DNA from: Lunularia cruciata
Taxonomy: Eukaryota; Streptophyta; Marchantiopsida; Lunulariales; Lunulariaceae
NCBI GenBank assembly: GCA_948567375.1
Contig: OX419762.1
Coordinates: 54,516,841 to 54,580,840 of the forward strand
DNA length: 64,000 bases
Reading direction: 5' to 3'
Shown: piece after piece, positions 53,375 to 62,740 of the stretch
Position numbering within the stretch: the stretch's first letter is position 1
Layout of the letters: each line of letters opens with the position of its first letter
Translations under genes and position numbers: made by a program
The notes under the pieces: model-generated
Databases searched by the model: none
What the model saw: only the letters and a program-made list of their open reading frames with translations
Told to the model about the DNA's origin: nothing

Positions 53375-53403
53375 ACCTGAAGCTCCTTCTTCAGAATTGA
53401 TTT

Positions 53404-53940
53404 CTAATAATCAAAAGATGATGTATCTGAATGTGAAGTGTTGGTGGTGTTAGTCACAAGAACTGTGACTCTATGGTTTGATGGCCCAATCCTCAAGTAC
53501 CCTTTTTGCCATTGATCAGTTGTGCGTGTTGTTCTCAACCATGGCCTCCCAAGAAGTAAGTCATAGCTTGAATCCTTCGAGACTTGGAAAGTCATGAGAT
53601 TTTGAACTCCCATAACTGAAACTACCACTTTATCCATCACCTATATTGGTCTAATTTGTTGCTTGTTTGCCATGCTCACCAAAAATGTTGAAGGTCTTGA
53701 GGATATCATACCCAACTTCTTCATCAACCTTTCTGACATGGCATTCATTGCTGATCCTCCATCAACAAGTGCATCCTTGATGTTGTGACCATTCACTCTC
53801 ATATCAATCTTGGAGGCATATTCACAAGCCTCCCATGGTGTTGGCTTGGCATCCACCACCTCCATTGATACAGAAGCTTTTGCCTTCTTCTTCCTCTTGC
53901 TCCTTGAAGAACTCAAACCACCTCTAAGCTCCTTTCTCAA
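53404..53940 (-). pseudogene. Aspartic protease of H2
   Basis: 53940-53641: DMRVNGHNIKDALVDGGSA, MNAMSERLMKKLG (active site D-G-G rather than D-S/T-G), STFLVSMANKQ; then after one stop 53640-53404: SSYDLLLGRPWLRTTRTT. Basic Lys/Arg stretch at the N-terminus. Aspartic protease of the plant DGGS type seen in this branch. Confidence 0.88.
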
Positions 53941-54034
53941 GGTAGGTTCAAAGCAATAAATTGGCCCATTGTGATGTTAGCCTTGTGACTACCAACATCC
54001 TCCAACACATTGTAGTTCCATTGTTGCTTTGAAA

Positions 54035-55270
54035 TCAAAAAATCCTCCATCCCCAACTTCTTCCTTGGAGTCTTTGTTTTTTATGGTGTTGAGGTGCGAG
54101 TGCTCCTACTTGACATAGGAGTATCCTTGCTTGGATTAAATCCTTGAGAAGAGTGAACATCTTTTGCAAAACGAACTCTCTTCTTCTCTTGTGCCAAAAG
54201 CTCCAAATTAAGACCCTTGGAGTTTGGGCACTCTCCCTTCTCATACTTTCTCTCAACCACATCTATGGATGCTATCACCTTACCTTTGTTTGGATTTGGA
54301 GCCACTTGGGTTTCACTACCTCCCTCTTTCCTTCTATTGGCTCCCTCATAACCCCTTCCTCCATGGTAAGTGGAATTTGGGCAATTCCTTTGGATATGGC
54401 CTCTTCCTTCACAACCAAAACCATTTCTATCATTGAAATTGTTGGCTAGTTAGCCTCCTCTATATGGATAGTTTCCATAACTCCTAGGCCCTCTCCTTAC
54501 ATTATGATCCACCTCTCTCTTCTCCCATAGTTGCACCACATTGATCTTGAAATCCAAGTTATTTCGTGATGGTTTGAAGTGGATCCTTTGGTGGAGGTGC
54601 AAGAATTGGAGCAACTACTACTTGTGGTGCAACCCTTGTCACCAAAGTATTAGAAGTTCCACCATACTTGTAACCTTGAGGAGGATGCACAATCTCCTTC
54701 ACCACCAAATCACTCTCATCCCCTTCTAAACTCTACTCCATACAAATTGCAATTTTGATAGCTTCAACCTTGGAAGAAGGTTTCTCATATCTCACTTTGC
54801 TTCTAATTTGTGGTCTCAACCCTCCCACAAAATTCTTGGTGAGCATGGCCCCTATGCCAATCATAGTAGTCTCCACATCATCCCCACACTTCCTCAACAC
54901 TATGCAAAATCTGAACTCTAACTTTTCCACTCTTTCCACATAGACTCTCACTTTCTCTCCATCTTCTTGTTTGAGAAAGGTAACCTCAATCATCAATCTC
55001 TCCTAACTCTCATCTGGGAGAAAGTTCTCAATGAGTGATGAAGTCAAAGTCTCCCAAGACTCCTCTTCTCCATCTCTCCTCTCTCTTTCTCTTTAGGTAT
55101 TCAGGCTCATACCATGTAAATGTTGCATCCTCAAAGAAATCTGGTAATAATGAGGCTCACTCATTCTTCCTCCTCTCATTGTTTCCTATGCAAGCTCTCT
55201 TGAAGTCTCTCACAAAGGCCTCCACATCTTCTCCATCCTTGCTAAAGAAAACCGGAAGTTTCCCCATCTT
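54035..55270 (-). pseudogene. gag: gag of H2
   Basis: Begins near 55270 (GKLPVFFSKDGEDVEAFVRD). It continues through ATFTWYEPEYLK, IENFLPDES, and the open frame 54996-54733 (MMIEVTFLKQEDGEKVRVYV, LTKNFVGGLRPQIRSKVRYE: the Gag capsid core). A Pro-rich stretch, a knuckle reading G-C-E-G-R-G-H-I-Q-R-N-C near 54400, and a Lys-rich tail (54305-54081, VAPNPNKGKVIASIDVV) follow. Several stops and a frame change. Confidence 0.88.
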
Positions 55271-55498
55271 AACCCCTCATTGTCTTTCTTTTCTCTCAAT
55301 TTTCTTTTCTTTTCTTTCTCTCACTCTATAACTAATAGAGTATGTACATGACTAACACCATTTTAGAATAATCCACCCTAGGGAATACAAAAGGTTCAGG
55401 TTGCTCCAAGATTTCTATAGCAACATCAAATCCTAGAGTGTATATTAATCTAACTCGCATGGATAGTTTATCCATAAGTTGAAAGATTATCTCCATCA

Positions 55499-55972
55499 CT
55501 AATCTTTAGAACTACCTGATGAAGGTGGTAGTATTTCTGTAGTTGTTCTAAGACTCTCTCCAAGATCCTTCCCCAAGGTCTCCAAAAGTGCTTTTACTCC
55601 ACTACACTCATGTCCTTTTGGAAATCTTTCCACTCCGCAAACCTCACACAACTCCTTGGTCTTAGATCTTCTCCCTCCCAATCTTGGTGAAGAAGGTCCA
55701 ACATGCAAACCCAAGTCAAGTAAGCCTCTCCTTTCCCTCAATCTCTTGCTCTCAAAGGTCAATGGATATAAACTTGCCTTATGTCCCTTCTCTCCACATA
55801 GAAAGCACTTAAACTCACCCTTTCCTCCAAGTCGCGTAGGTTTTTGGATCCTCTCAACACTCTCTTCAAATTCTATTGTAAACTCTCTTTTCCTCAAATC
55901 CACCCCTACAATCACCTCAAACCCTTTGGGAACCTTGCATAGTCTCAATTTCCACTCTTGATGAACCTCCAT
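55499..55972 (-). CDS. Extra ORF upstream of gag in H2 (157 aa, open)
   Basis: Uninterrupted frame between primer site and gag, where family-B elements would otherwise have only leader. MEVHQEWKLRLCKVPKGFEV starts it; a knuckle-like CFLCGEKGHKASLYP (C-x2-C-x4-H, last Cys replaced) is at about residues 55-70. A second cysteine cluster, CEVCGVERFPKGHEC, is at about residues 108-122. A Ser-rich tail ends SGSSKD. It differs from gag, which has its own knuckle. A further piece in another frame at 56165-55917 may be its N-terminus. It resembles zinc-knuckle accessory proteins; function unknown. Extra ORFs upstream of gag are known in some Tat-branch elements (Ogre). Confidence 0.55.
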   Translation of the reverse strand: MEVHQEWKLRLCKVPKGFEVIVGVDLRKREFTIEFEESVERIQKPTRLGGKGEFKCFLCGEKGHKASLYPLTFESKRLRERRGLLDLGLHVGPSSPRLGGRRSKTKELCEVCGVERFPKGHECSGVKALLETLGKDLGESLRTTTEILPPSSGSSKD

Positions 55973-56810
55973 GTTCCCAAGATGAATCTAAACACTCAAA
56001 CATGTTTTTTGTTGCTCTCAAACTCCTCATGCATGAGATCTCAACTCTGCAGAATTGACCCTTCCTCACAATTTCACTCAAATCTCTCAACCAGTATGTC
56101 CCAGTCATTTGAAATTTTTCACACTTGATTACAACTCCAAGGCATCTCTCCCTGCAAAATTTCAAATCTTTTCGTCAAGCCATTTGGCCTAGAAACCTTT
56201 CTATTCAGCACACATATTTCAGATCTGGTTTGGAAACCCACCCCCTCACTTCAAAAACTCATTACTCCCTGCTTAAGAATGATCTCTCTCTATTTTTTGT
56301 GTCAGCAGGTAGGATATAACATACTGAGTTTTCTTGGAAAGTTTCACAATAATCCACTAAAAATTAAAGAAATAGAAGACTCTGTACAATTTTCTAGAGA
56401 GCATGCAGTTGCGGGAGTAGTTTACCCTATCAACTTTCAAACATTCTAACCCAGTGCACATAGTAGCTCTCACAATAATTTCAAGTGTGCTAACTGAAAG
56501 ATAACCCAAGCTATTATATGTAGAAATTTCAAGTCCAGATCTTAAACTTGAGATTTTGCCCAAAATCACCTTAATCCCCAAAATCTGCAATCCACCTCAC
56601 ACAATCTCTCCAATTCCTCTCATGTGTATAAGATGTACAAAATCACTTCAAAGACATCATAATGAACTACAGAGTATACAAATGGATCTGGGTTCTCTAA
56701 TATAAGTTCAGCACTCTCCTCTCCTAATGTTCTCTCCAAGTGAGCTCTCATAGCCTCCTTCTCCCTAATGTAAAATTGAACGCGGAACATTATCCTGCCT
56801 TCTAGAGAGG
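55973..56810 (-). other. Leader of H2 between primer site and extra ORF
   Basis: Contains two short minus frames (56165-55917, 56853-56620 in part) that may be broken upstream coding sequence. No known domain. Confidence 0.5.
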
Positions 56811-56827
56811 TCCTGGCAACGGAACCA
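56811..56827 (-). other. Primer-binding site of H2 (tRNA-Glu)
   Basis: TGGTTCCGTTGCCAGGA on the minus strand, 4 bases after the LTR. Plant tRNA-Glu pairs with TGGTTCCGTTGCCGGGA, so one mismatch. Confidence 0.88.
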
Positions 56828-56831
56828 AAAA

Positions 56832-57521
56832 TGTGAGCCGGCTTATCTCTCACTCAAGATGAACCTCTGATGGCTATTATGGTAGCGCACTATGGACTAA
56901 GAAGGCAAGGAACCCCAACTCCATCATACTCCTCCAAGGCTAACACTCCAAGACTCAAGACATTGCTCACTAGAGAACTCAATGAGAAAGAGATAGTTGC
57001 AAATGAAAAGATGATGAGTACTTCCTCACCCCTTGTTTATATACTTGTGAAATAGCTACGTACCAAAGTTACTAATTACTAGAGTAACTCAAGTTACTAG
57101 GCTAAAAGTCAAGTAAAGTCAAAGTAGAAAGTAATATCCATTCACATGGGCATATTCCCCTAAGCACGTGATCTTATCTTGACCCAACCACTAAATCAAG
57201 GATTCCTTCACATGGGCTATCCTTGGACTATAGAAGAATCCAAAACAAAAAGGCTTGCGGGCCCAAGAGTTCTCAACTCTCCCCTCAAAGCCAAACACTT
57301 AGGAATAATACCAAGTCAACACACTAGAATCCAAAATAGTGGTGCTCATCTTTTCCACTTCCTCTAAAGTAAGGTCCCTTCTATCTTAGCTATGACTAAT
57401 TTTAGCCAATCATGACTAATGTAGAACCATCCTTTATCTCTATATAAATAATATCTCTCAAATACTTGTAGTACTAAGCTAAATATCACAATACCACACA
57501 CATGTAGAAATGGGTGTTACT
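56832..57521 (-). repeat. H2 5' LTR (690 bp)
   Basis: Plus-strand ends TGTGAGCCGG and GGGTGTTACT (last base mutated from A). The primer site follows on the minus strand, so it is the 5' LTR. Confidence 0.94.
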
Positions 57522-58454
57522 GGTAGGCTTTGTGTAGGTTGAGGTAGAGACTAAGTTGTCGCAACCAAGGAATCAAAGTGCTCAACCAATTGCATGGCTT
57601 CTTCTATGTTTTGTGGTTCTTGTATGGTCACCTCCTATTTGGTTTTTGTTTTCAATCCCCGCACAAATCAATCCAAAACTTCACCTTCTTGTATATCTAG
57701 AATTTGCATGATGATATTCTAAAATTGTGTGCTATAGCTCCTTACAGAGCTAATCTGCTTCAACTCCGCTAGTTTATCTCGTGCAGCTCAAGTGGCATTT
57801 ATAGTTTAAAATCAACCAAGTATTGCATCCTTGAATTTTGCCCATGTCAAAATTGGTGCAACAATCTGTCATTTAGCTCGTTCCACTCAAAATTGCCACT
57901 AAAGTTTTGCCACACCATCCAATTGGCTAGAAGCTAAGAGAATCTATTTCCATTCATCTTGAAGGTTGGTGGCTTCAAAGTAACATTCGCAATCAGACAC
58001 AATTTTTTCCACTGTTCCCGGAAGATTCTTGCCTTCAAACACCTTGGGTTTTGGAAATCAGATGCAATCTTCTCCATCTCAAACTGGTGCTCTCTTTATA
58101 TGTTCTTGTCGTTGCTGCTCTCGTCTATCCAACAATCGAGTAAGGTGCTCAATTTGTTGTTGCATTGTAGGGATAACATCCGGTATTGCCACCATAGCTA
58201 CTACTCTATCCCACTATCCCTCAATTTATCTAATTGATTAACACATAGATGCAGCATGTCCACCGGTCTCCATAAGTTACAATCGGAAGTATCAAGGGTT
58301 CCTTAGATAAGGCGATCATATCCAAAAAATCCTACCCAAAACGTGAGGTGATGAATTGGGTGAAATGATGTTTGGGTAATATCTTGATATGAAAATCCCA
58401 ATGGTTTGGTGGAAGTGGATTTGGTGGTCCATAAATTCCATCCATCCCATTTGT
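57522..58454 (-). pseudogene. gag: gag of H3, N-terminal part
   Basis: Minus-strand gag beside its own primer site: a Gln/Arg-rich start (QQQIEHLTRLLDRREQQRQ), VFEGKNLPGTVEKIVSDCEC, YFEATNLQDEW, LASSQLDGVAK, then FKDAI and FVRGLKTKTK. Stops throughout. It continues at 49718 after H2. It is homologous to element G gag. Confidence 0.85.
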
Positions 58455-58467
58455 GCTCTGATATCAA
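58455..58467 (-). other. Primer-binding site of H3 (tRNA-iMet)
   Basis: TTGATATCAGAGC on the minus strand, right after the LTR; plant initiator tRNA-Met sites read TGGTATCAGAGC. Confidence 0.85.
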
Positions 58468-58571
58468 TGTAAAAGACAGTGACCGAGGAGAGAAATGGGA
58501 GAATGGAAGCTCACATTGGGATACTTGAATGAGGGAGAACTCTGAATGCCTAGCATGAGCTTTGGCTTTGG

Positions 58572-58580
58572 TATTTATAG
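58572..58580 (-). promoter_or_regulatory. TATA box of the H3 LTR
   Basis: CTATAAATA on the minus strand, 20 bases downstream of the GAAGCTTC pair. The same motif is in the 3' LTR near 43600. Confidence 0.7.
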
Positions 58581-58600
58581 GTAGTATACAAGGCCCTTAA

Positions 58601-58620
58601 GAAGCTTCTCAAGAAGCTTC
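58601..58620. promoter_or_regulatory. Paired GAAGCTTC palindromes upstream of TATA
   Basis: GAAGCTTCTCAAGAAGCTTC: two GAAnnTTC units, the core of heat-shock elements, although the 4-base gap between them is not the canonical 2. Identical at 43624-43643 and 40930-40949. More single units lie further upstream in each LTR. Confidence 0.5.
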
Positions 58621-58879
58621 CTCAAGCCGCTTTCTTAGAGTCCAAGCCAACTTAACTAGGAAACTTCTTAAAAAGCTTCCTTCTAGAAGCCTCTTACTTG
58701 GCTTGCAAGCTAAGCTAGTTGGAAGCTTCTAGAAGTTACTTAATTGAGGTGCAAGCTAAGCTAGCGGGGAAGCTTCCCAAGAAGCTTCCTAGATACTTTC
58801 AGATTATTCTAGGCTAATTTGTCCTATTTGCTACTTTGTTAGCCCTACTAACTTTGTTGCTAAACTCCATATTGTTACA

Positions 58880-59639
58880 CCTAGCATACCAATATCCTGA
58901 TCTATTATCAATATTGGCAATCAAGGATTACCAAGAAAGACATTATCATCCTTATCATCAAACATTTCTTTGTTGGAGATATAGATCTTGCAGAATATGG
59001 CATCATTCATATGGTGATTTTTGGATGGCCCTGTTAGGAACATACATGTGGTAGCCAAGGTCAGGGCTTACAAGATCCTCATACTTGTATGTTGTAGGAG
59101 ATGCTACATATACTTAGTACCTCTAAGTTCATCGAGTAGTTTCTCTAACATATATTTTGTAGTATATCACTTTGATAGGTGACACTAGTAGACAAATGAG
59201 TGCAAGTACACATCAAATATGGTCTTTGATTGGATATGTTGTGTTGTTGGATGAAGTTAGCATTGAATCTTGGGAAAATTAATATATTTTTTGTGGATGA
59301 AGAAAAATCTCTTACCTAAAGAAGTATTACAATGTGCTTATGATGGTATTCAAGGATAAGAACATCCTTTTGTTGATAGTATTATAGATGTTGTGCACCA
59401 ATCTTAAATAGTGAGAGTGGCTTATCAATCACCTTAAGCAATGGTAAACCTTGTAGGATAGCCTTGTAGATTCTTATAAAGAGAGAGGTCTTAGAATTTT
59501 ATTAGACTCAATTCAATAGTTGGTTAAACTCAAGGTCAATGAGAGAGAGAAAGCAATGAGTTTCTATATTGGCATCATAAAAAAATTAATAGTTTTAGAG
59601 GCATCCAAGCATTAGGTTTTAGGTAAGCTATGGATATAA
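58880..59639. other. No gene seen
   Basis: Flank of H3. AT-rich with short frames; perhaps the eroded 5' part of element K, but no motif can be defended. Confidence 0.5.
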
Positions 59640-60021
59640 ATTGTCTAACTTGGATTGTGAATCTTGGATTGGCTAAGCAACATGGAATGCAATTTACAAG
59701 CATCACCACTTGGACACATGAGCTTTGTGATTATCATGGCAATATAAGCACATGTTATGGACAATATGTCAATGATTATTAGTGAATGTTGTCTACTTAG
59801 AGTACATCCAAGTAAGGGTGGTATTCTTGTGTCACAACTAGATTACATATGGAGCTTGTGACCATCTAAGCTTATTGGAGAACTTTGAGGCTAGTTTGGT
59901 AGAGATCTCATATGGAGAGCATGTTTTTGCTACAATGATGCTAACCACGAAGGATATGCATTGCACATACACTAATAGGCAGATCTAGGGAGATTACCAT
60001 TATGTCAACCAACAAACTAGG

Positions 60022-60540
60022 TTGATCGGTATGTTTTTCTTGTATTATAGAAGATCTTTGATACAAATGGGTATGAAAAGGTCTTTAGTATTTTGGATCT
60101 TCAATACAAATGGCTATAAAAAGGTCTTTAGTATTCTTAATCTTCAAGCAGATTACCATCTTTTGCCAATCAAGAAGGAGGACAAGGCCAAGATATCACT
60201 TTTGGCCAACTGATACTCATAGTAAGGATGTATTATATCAATGGCGGTTCTTACCATTTGTTTTAAAGAAAATTTTTGTTGAGCTCTACATAGTCCTGGA
60301 CAATATACTAGTAGGATTTGGACTTTCCTTGATATCATCTTGTGGAAGAGCATAAGAGTTTGAGGTCTTTGAGAGATTTAGAACTCATATACTCAAATTA
60401 CATTTTAGGAAGTGCAGATTTTTCCAAGGTCAAGTTGAGTATTTGGGTCATGCTATATATCTTGGTGGACTTGGTATTCAGCCAAAAAAGTGTAAACTAT
60501 TATATATATTTCTTAACTTGCAAATATAGAAGAGTGCAAT
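60022..60540 (+). pseudogene. Reverse transcriptase of element K
   Basis: YKKVFSILNLQADYHLLPIK (motif A; Asp of DLQADYH changed to Asn), EDKAKISLLAN/W, then LYQWRFLPFVLKK in another frame (usual MPFGLTNAP). The active site should follow near 60295: VLDNILVGFG, with Asn for the second Asp of the DD pair. Frames 60022-60213, 60110-60355 and 60342 onward are pieces of one RT. Confidence 0.82.
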
Positions 60541-60990
60541 CATTCCTTGGCTTGGAAAAATTTTATAGTTGGTATATCAAAAGATTTAATGCAATTGATG
60601 AGACTTTAACAAAGCTGGCCAAGCTTACACATAGGTGGTGTTTGGACAATGAGCAAGAGAGAGCTTTTTTGGAGCTCAAGGAGAAATTTACATCTTCTCT
60701 TATCCTCAAAAGACTAATTAAAAGATGCACATTTGAGGTTCATATTGATTGGAGCACACTAGGGCTTGGAACAATGCTCACCTAATGAGATAATCAAGAG
60801 AAGGAGTTTGTGGTGGCCTACACTAGTTGTTCACACAATTTGCTGAAGTCAAATTATAGCTCATATGAAGGAGAGTGTTTAGTAATAATGTGGTGAATAG
60901 CATATTTCTTATGTTACTTGTTTGGAACACTTTGATCATTTATTATCAACCATTGAAGTACTTGATATAGTCTAACAAGCTTTAATATAA
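60541..60990 (+). pseudogene. RT thumb and RNase H of element K
   Basis: VQSFLGLEKFYSWYIKRFNA (thumb), ETLTKLAKLTHRWCLDNEQE (tether), AFLELKEKFTSSLIL, FEVHIDWSTLGLGTMLT (usual HTDAS: Asp present, Ala-Ser lost), VVAYTSCSHN, YSSYEGECLVIMW. Stops follow. Confidence 0.85.
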
Positions 60991-61439
60991 TCTTGCCAAT
61001 GTGCTTTGATTTAGCAAGAATATGACTTCATGGTTGTTCATAGTGGTGGAATGGTGAGCATGATGCAAATAGGTTGAGTAAAAACTCATGCACCAACAAA
61101 CATGATCATAAAAGAACATGTTGGAATGGTGAGACAGATAAGGAGATGGTGTTCATTTGGCATGCATTTGCTATTTTGTGTATGTTGACTAGAGCTTTGG
61201 TGGTCCCCTACCAATACATGTAAGAGGAGTTTTTTAGGTCTCATATTCAAAGAGTAGGAATATTGGAATAACAACAAAATATTCATGTTGATGTCTTTGT
61301 GATGGACTATCTTTGCACTAAAATTGTGATTAGCATGATTAGTGCAAATGAGACAAATCATGTCCTTCAACAAGCTAAGTGGTTTAGAGTGGATTTCAAA
61401 TATCTTCTTTGGGTATGGGCATATAGGAGAGTGCATATA

Positions 61440-62740
61440 GTACCACTTCAGTCTCAAAGACTACTATTGGTATGACATGCTCATGAAGAGCTAGTACATT
61501 TTGAAGTGAAACAAACCTAAAGTTTACTTAAGAATTATTATTGTTGGTGGTGTATGCAAAGCAATGTGTAGTAGCTTTTTGATCAATTAGAGCATCATTT
61601 GATGCTCTTATGTAACAATTATACCCACTATCTATTACAAAATTAGGTTATTGTTGGAGTGGACTTTGTTGACTTTTATTGTTGACTATGAGACATCATT
61701 GGCACATTTTGGTTATGGTGTATCATTTCTCCAAGTAGATTGAGTTGGTGCCACTACCTAATAAGTCCAATGAAGTGATAGCTTATTTTTTCCTAGATCA
61801 TGTTTGTAGTGATATTGGTGGTCAAAACAAGGTCTTAAATGATCAAGGTATAGGGTTCTTAGGAGATTTTCCAGTCTTGTATGACAAGGTAATGATTGAT
61901 CATCATATTATATCTCAAGATCACCTTGAGAAAAAATGCTTTAGCAAAGAGAGTTTTCAAACAATGAAGAGAAGATTACAAAAATATAATTTGTAGATAT
62001 CACTTGGGAGATTAGGATTTTTTATCATCTTGGTTTGCTATGGGTTATCAATTTAGCAAACAAGTATCCTTAGTATCAATCTCTCCCTATTTTCTATTAT
62101 ATGGATTATATCCAAATTTAACTAAGGTTATTCTTTGTGATTCTATTATAATTTTGGACTTGGATGATCCTCATGTATGGATGGGAACATATTCTCAAGA
62201 GATATAGATCTTTCAAAGAGTGATGTTATTGGCCTTTGAGAACTTATTGATTGTTTAATATGAGGATAATTTATGTTAGGATACTATTCAAGTGGAGGCT
62301 ATAGACCCTCAATTCTTGGTTATATCCTAGTGATTATGTCTATTTTTTGTAGACTACACCAATGACTCTTGATGTGATTACAAGTTGCACTATCTTGAGA
62401 GGTTTGTAAGGTTTTCCTTTTAGTGTCCTCATGTTGGAAGGACATGATGGTGTTATTTGGAAGGATCATGTGCATAATTGTGCAACATGTCACTTCCCAA
62501 ACATAGATACCATTGTGGCCTTGAGCTTGATAGTTGTACATGCAATTTTGTGGTGTATATTATGTGACTCTACCAATGAAACTGCTATTACATTATTGTG
62601 TGATAGCCATTTGATAGGATTTTCTATGGCTTTGTTTGAACACTCTTCTCTTGATGGTTTTGTAGGGAGTAGTAGCTATGTTCTTGGTGTACTTGATAAG
62701 TCAGCTAGTTCATTCTTTATGTGGTATAGTTTATAGACAA
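61440..62740 (+). pseudogene. Integrase of element K
   Basis: Core: LPNKSNEVIAYFFLDHVCSD, VLNDQGIGFLGDFPVL (catalytic Asp of NDQG) and SQDHLEKKCFSKESFQTMKR, where the family E region (usual LAERMVQTMKR) has lost its catalytic Glu. Then WVINLANKYP and LDDPHVWMGTYSQEI. The C-terminal segment 62431-62736 reads LEGHDGVIWKDHVHNCATCH, FPNID. That tail is a conserved ending of one gypsy lineage in my recollection; no chromodomain seen. Confidence 0.82.

Larger units (their letters stand above)
49719..57521 (-). mobile_element. Element H2: complete family-B Ty3/gypsy copy (7.8 kb)
   Basis: LTRs 49719-50410 and 56832-57521; internal genes on the minus strand: primer site, extra ORF, gag, protease, RT, RNase H, integrase. 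Its two LTRs differ at only about 4 in 100 bases over the part I compared, so it is the youngest complete element here. Flanks TGTAC and GGTAG agree at three of five bases. No chromodomain; RT of the Tat/Athila-like kind. The coding regions are longer and less broken than in H3. Confidence 0.92.
43491..58879 (-). mobile_element. Element H3: minus-strand chromovirus, split by two insertions
   Basis: Minus-strand order: 5' LTR 58879-58468, tRNA-iMet primer site, gag (58454-57522 and 49718-49480), protease, RT, RNase H, integrase, chromodomain, polypurine tract, 3' LTR 43902-43491. Family-B element H2 (49719-57521) splits gag and a family-A solo LTR (44191-46155) splits the end of integrase. Without the insertions it is about 5.6 kb, normal for a chromovirus. 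Flanks CTTGG and CCTAG agree at three of five bases, with two transitions, so they may be a decayed duplication. Confidence 0.88.
58468..58879 (-). repeat. H3 5' LTR (412 bp)
   Basis: Plus-strand ends TGTAAAAGAC and ATTGTTACA. Between them are several GAAGCTTC palindromes and a TATA box. By eye it differs from the 3' LTR at about one base in eight. Confidence 0.92.
59640..62740 (+). mobile_element. Element K: plus-strand Ty3/gypsy pol remnant
   Basis: Order on the plus strand: eroded protease region (59640-59990), RT (60022-60540), RNase H (60541-60990), integrase (61440-62740). No LTR seen. It resembles none of families A, B or H3 closely. Stops throughout. Confidence 0.8.

Noticed and set aside
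62431-62736. Independent 101-codon gene
   Set aside because: Its start matches the C-terminal end of a gypsy integrase in frame with the preceding remnant; the rest is unconstrained read-through.
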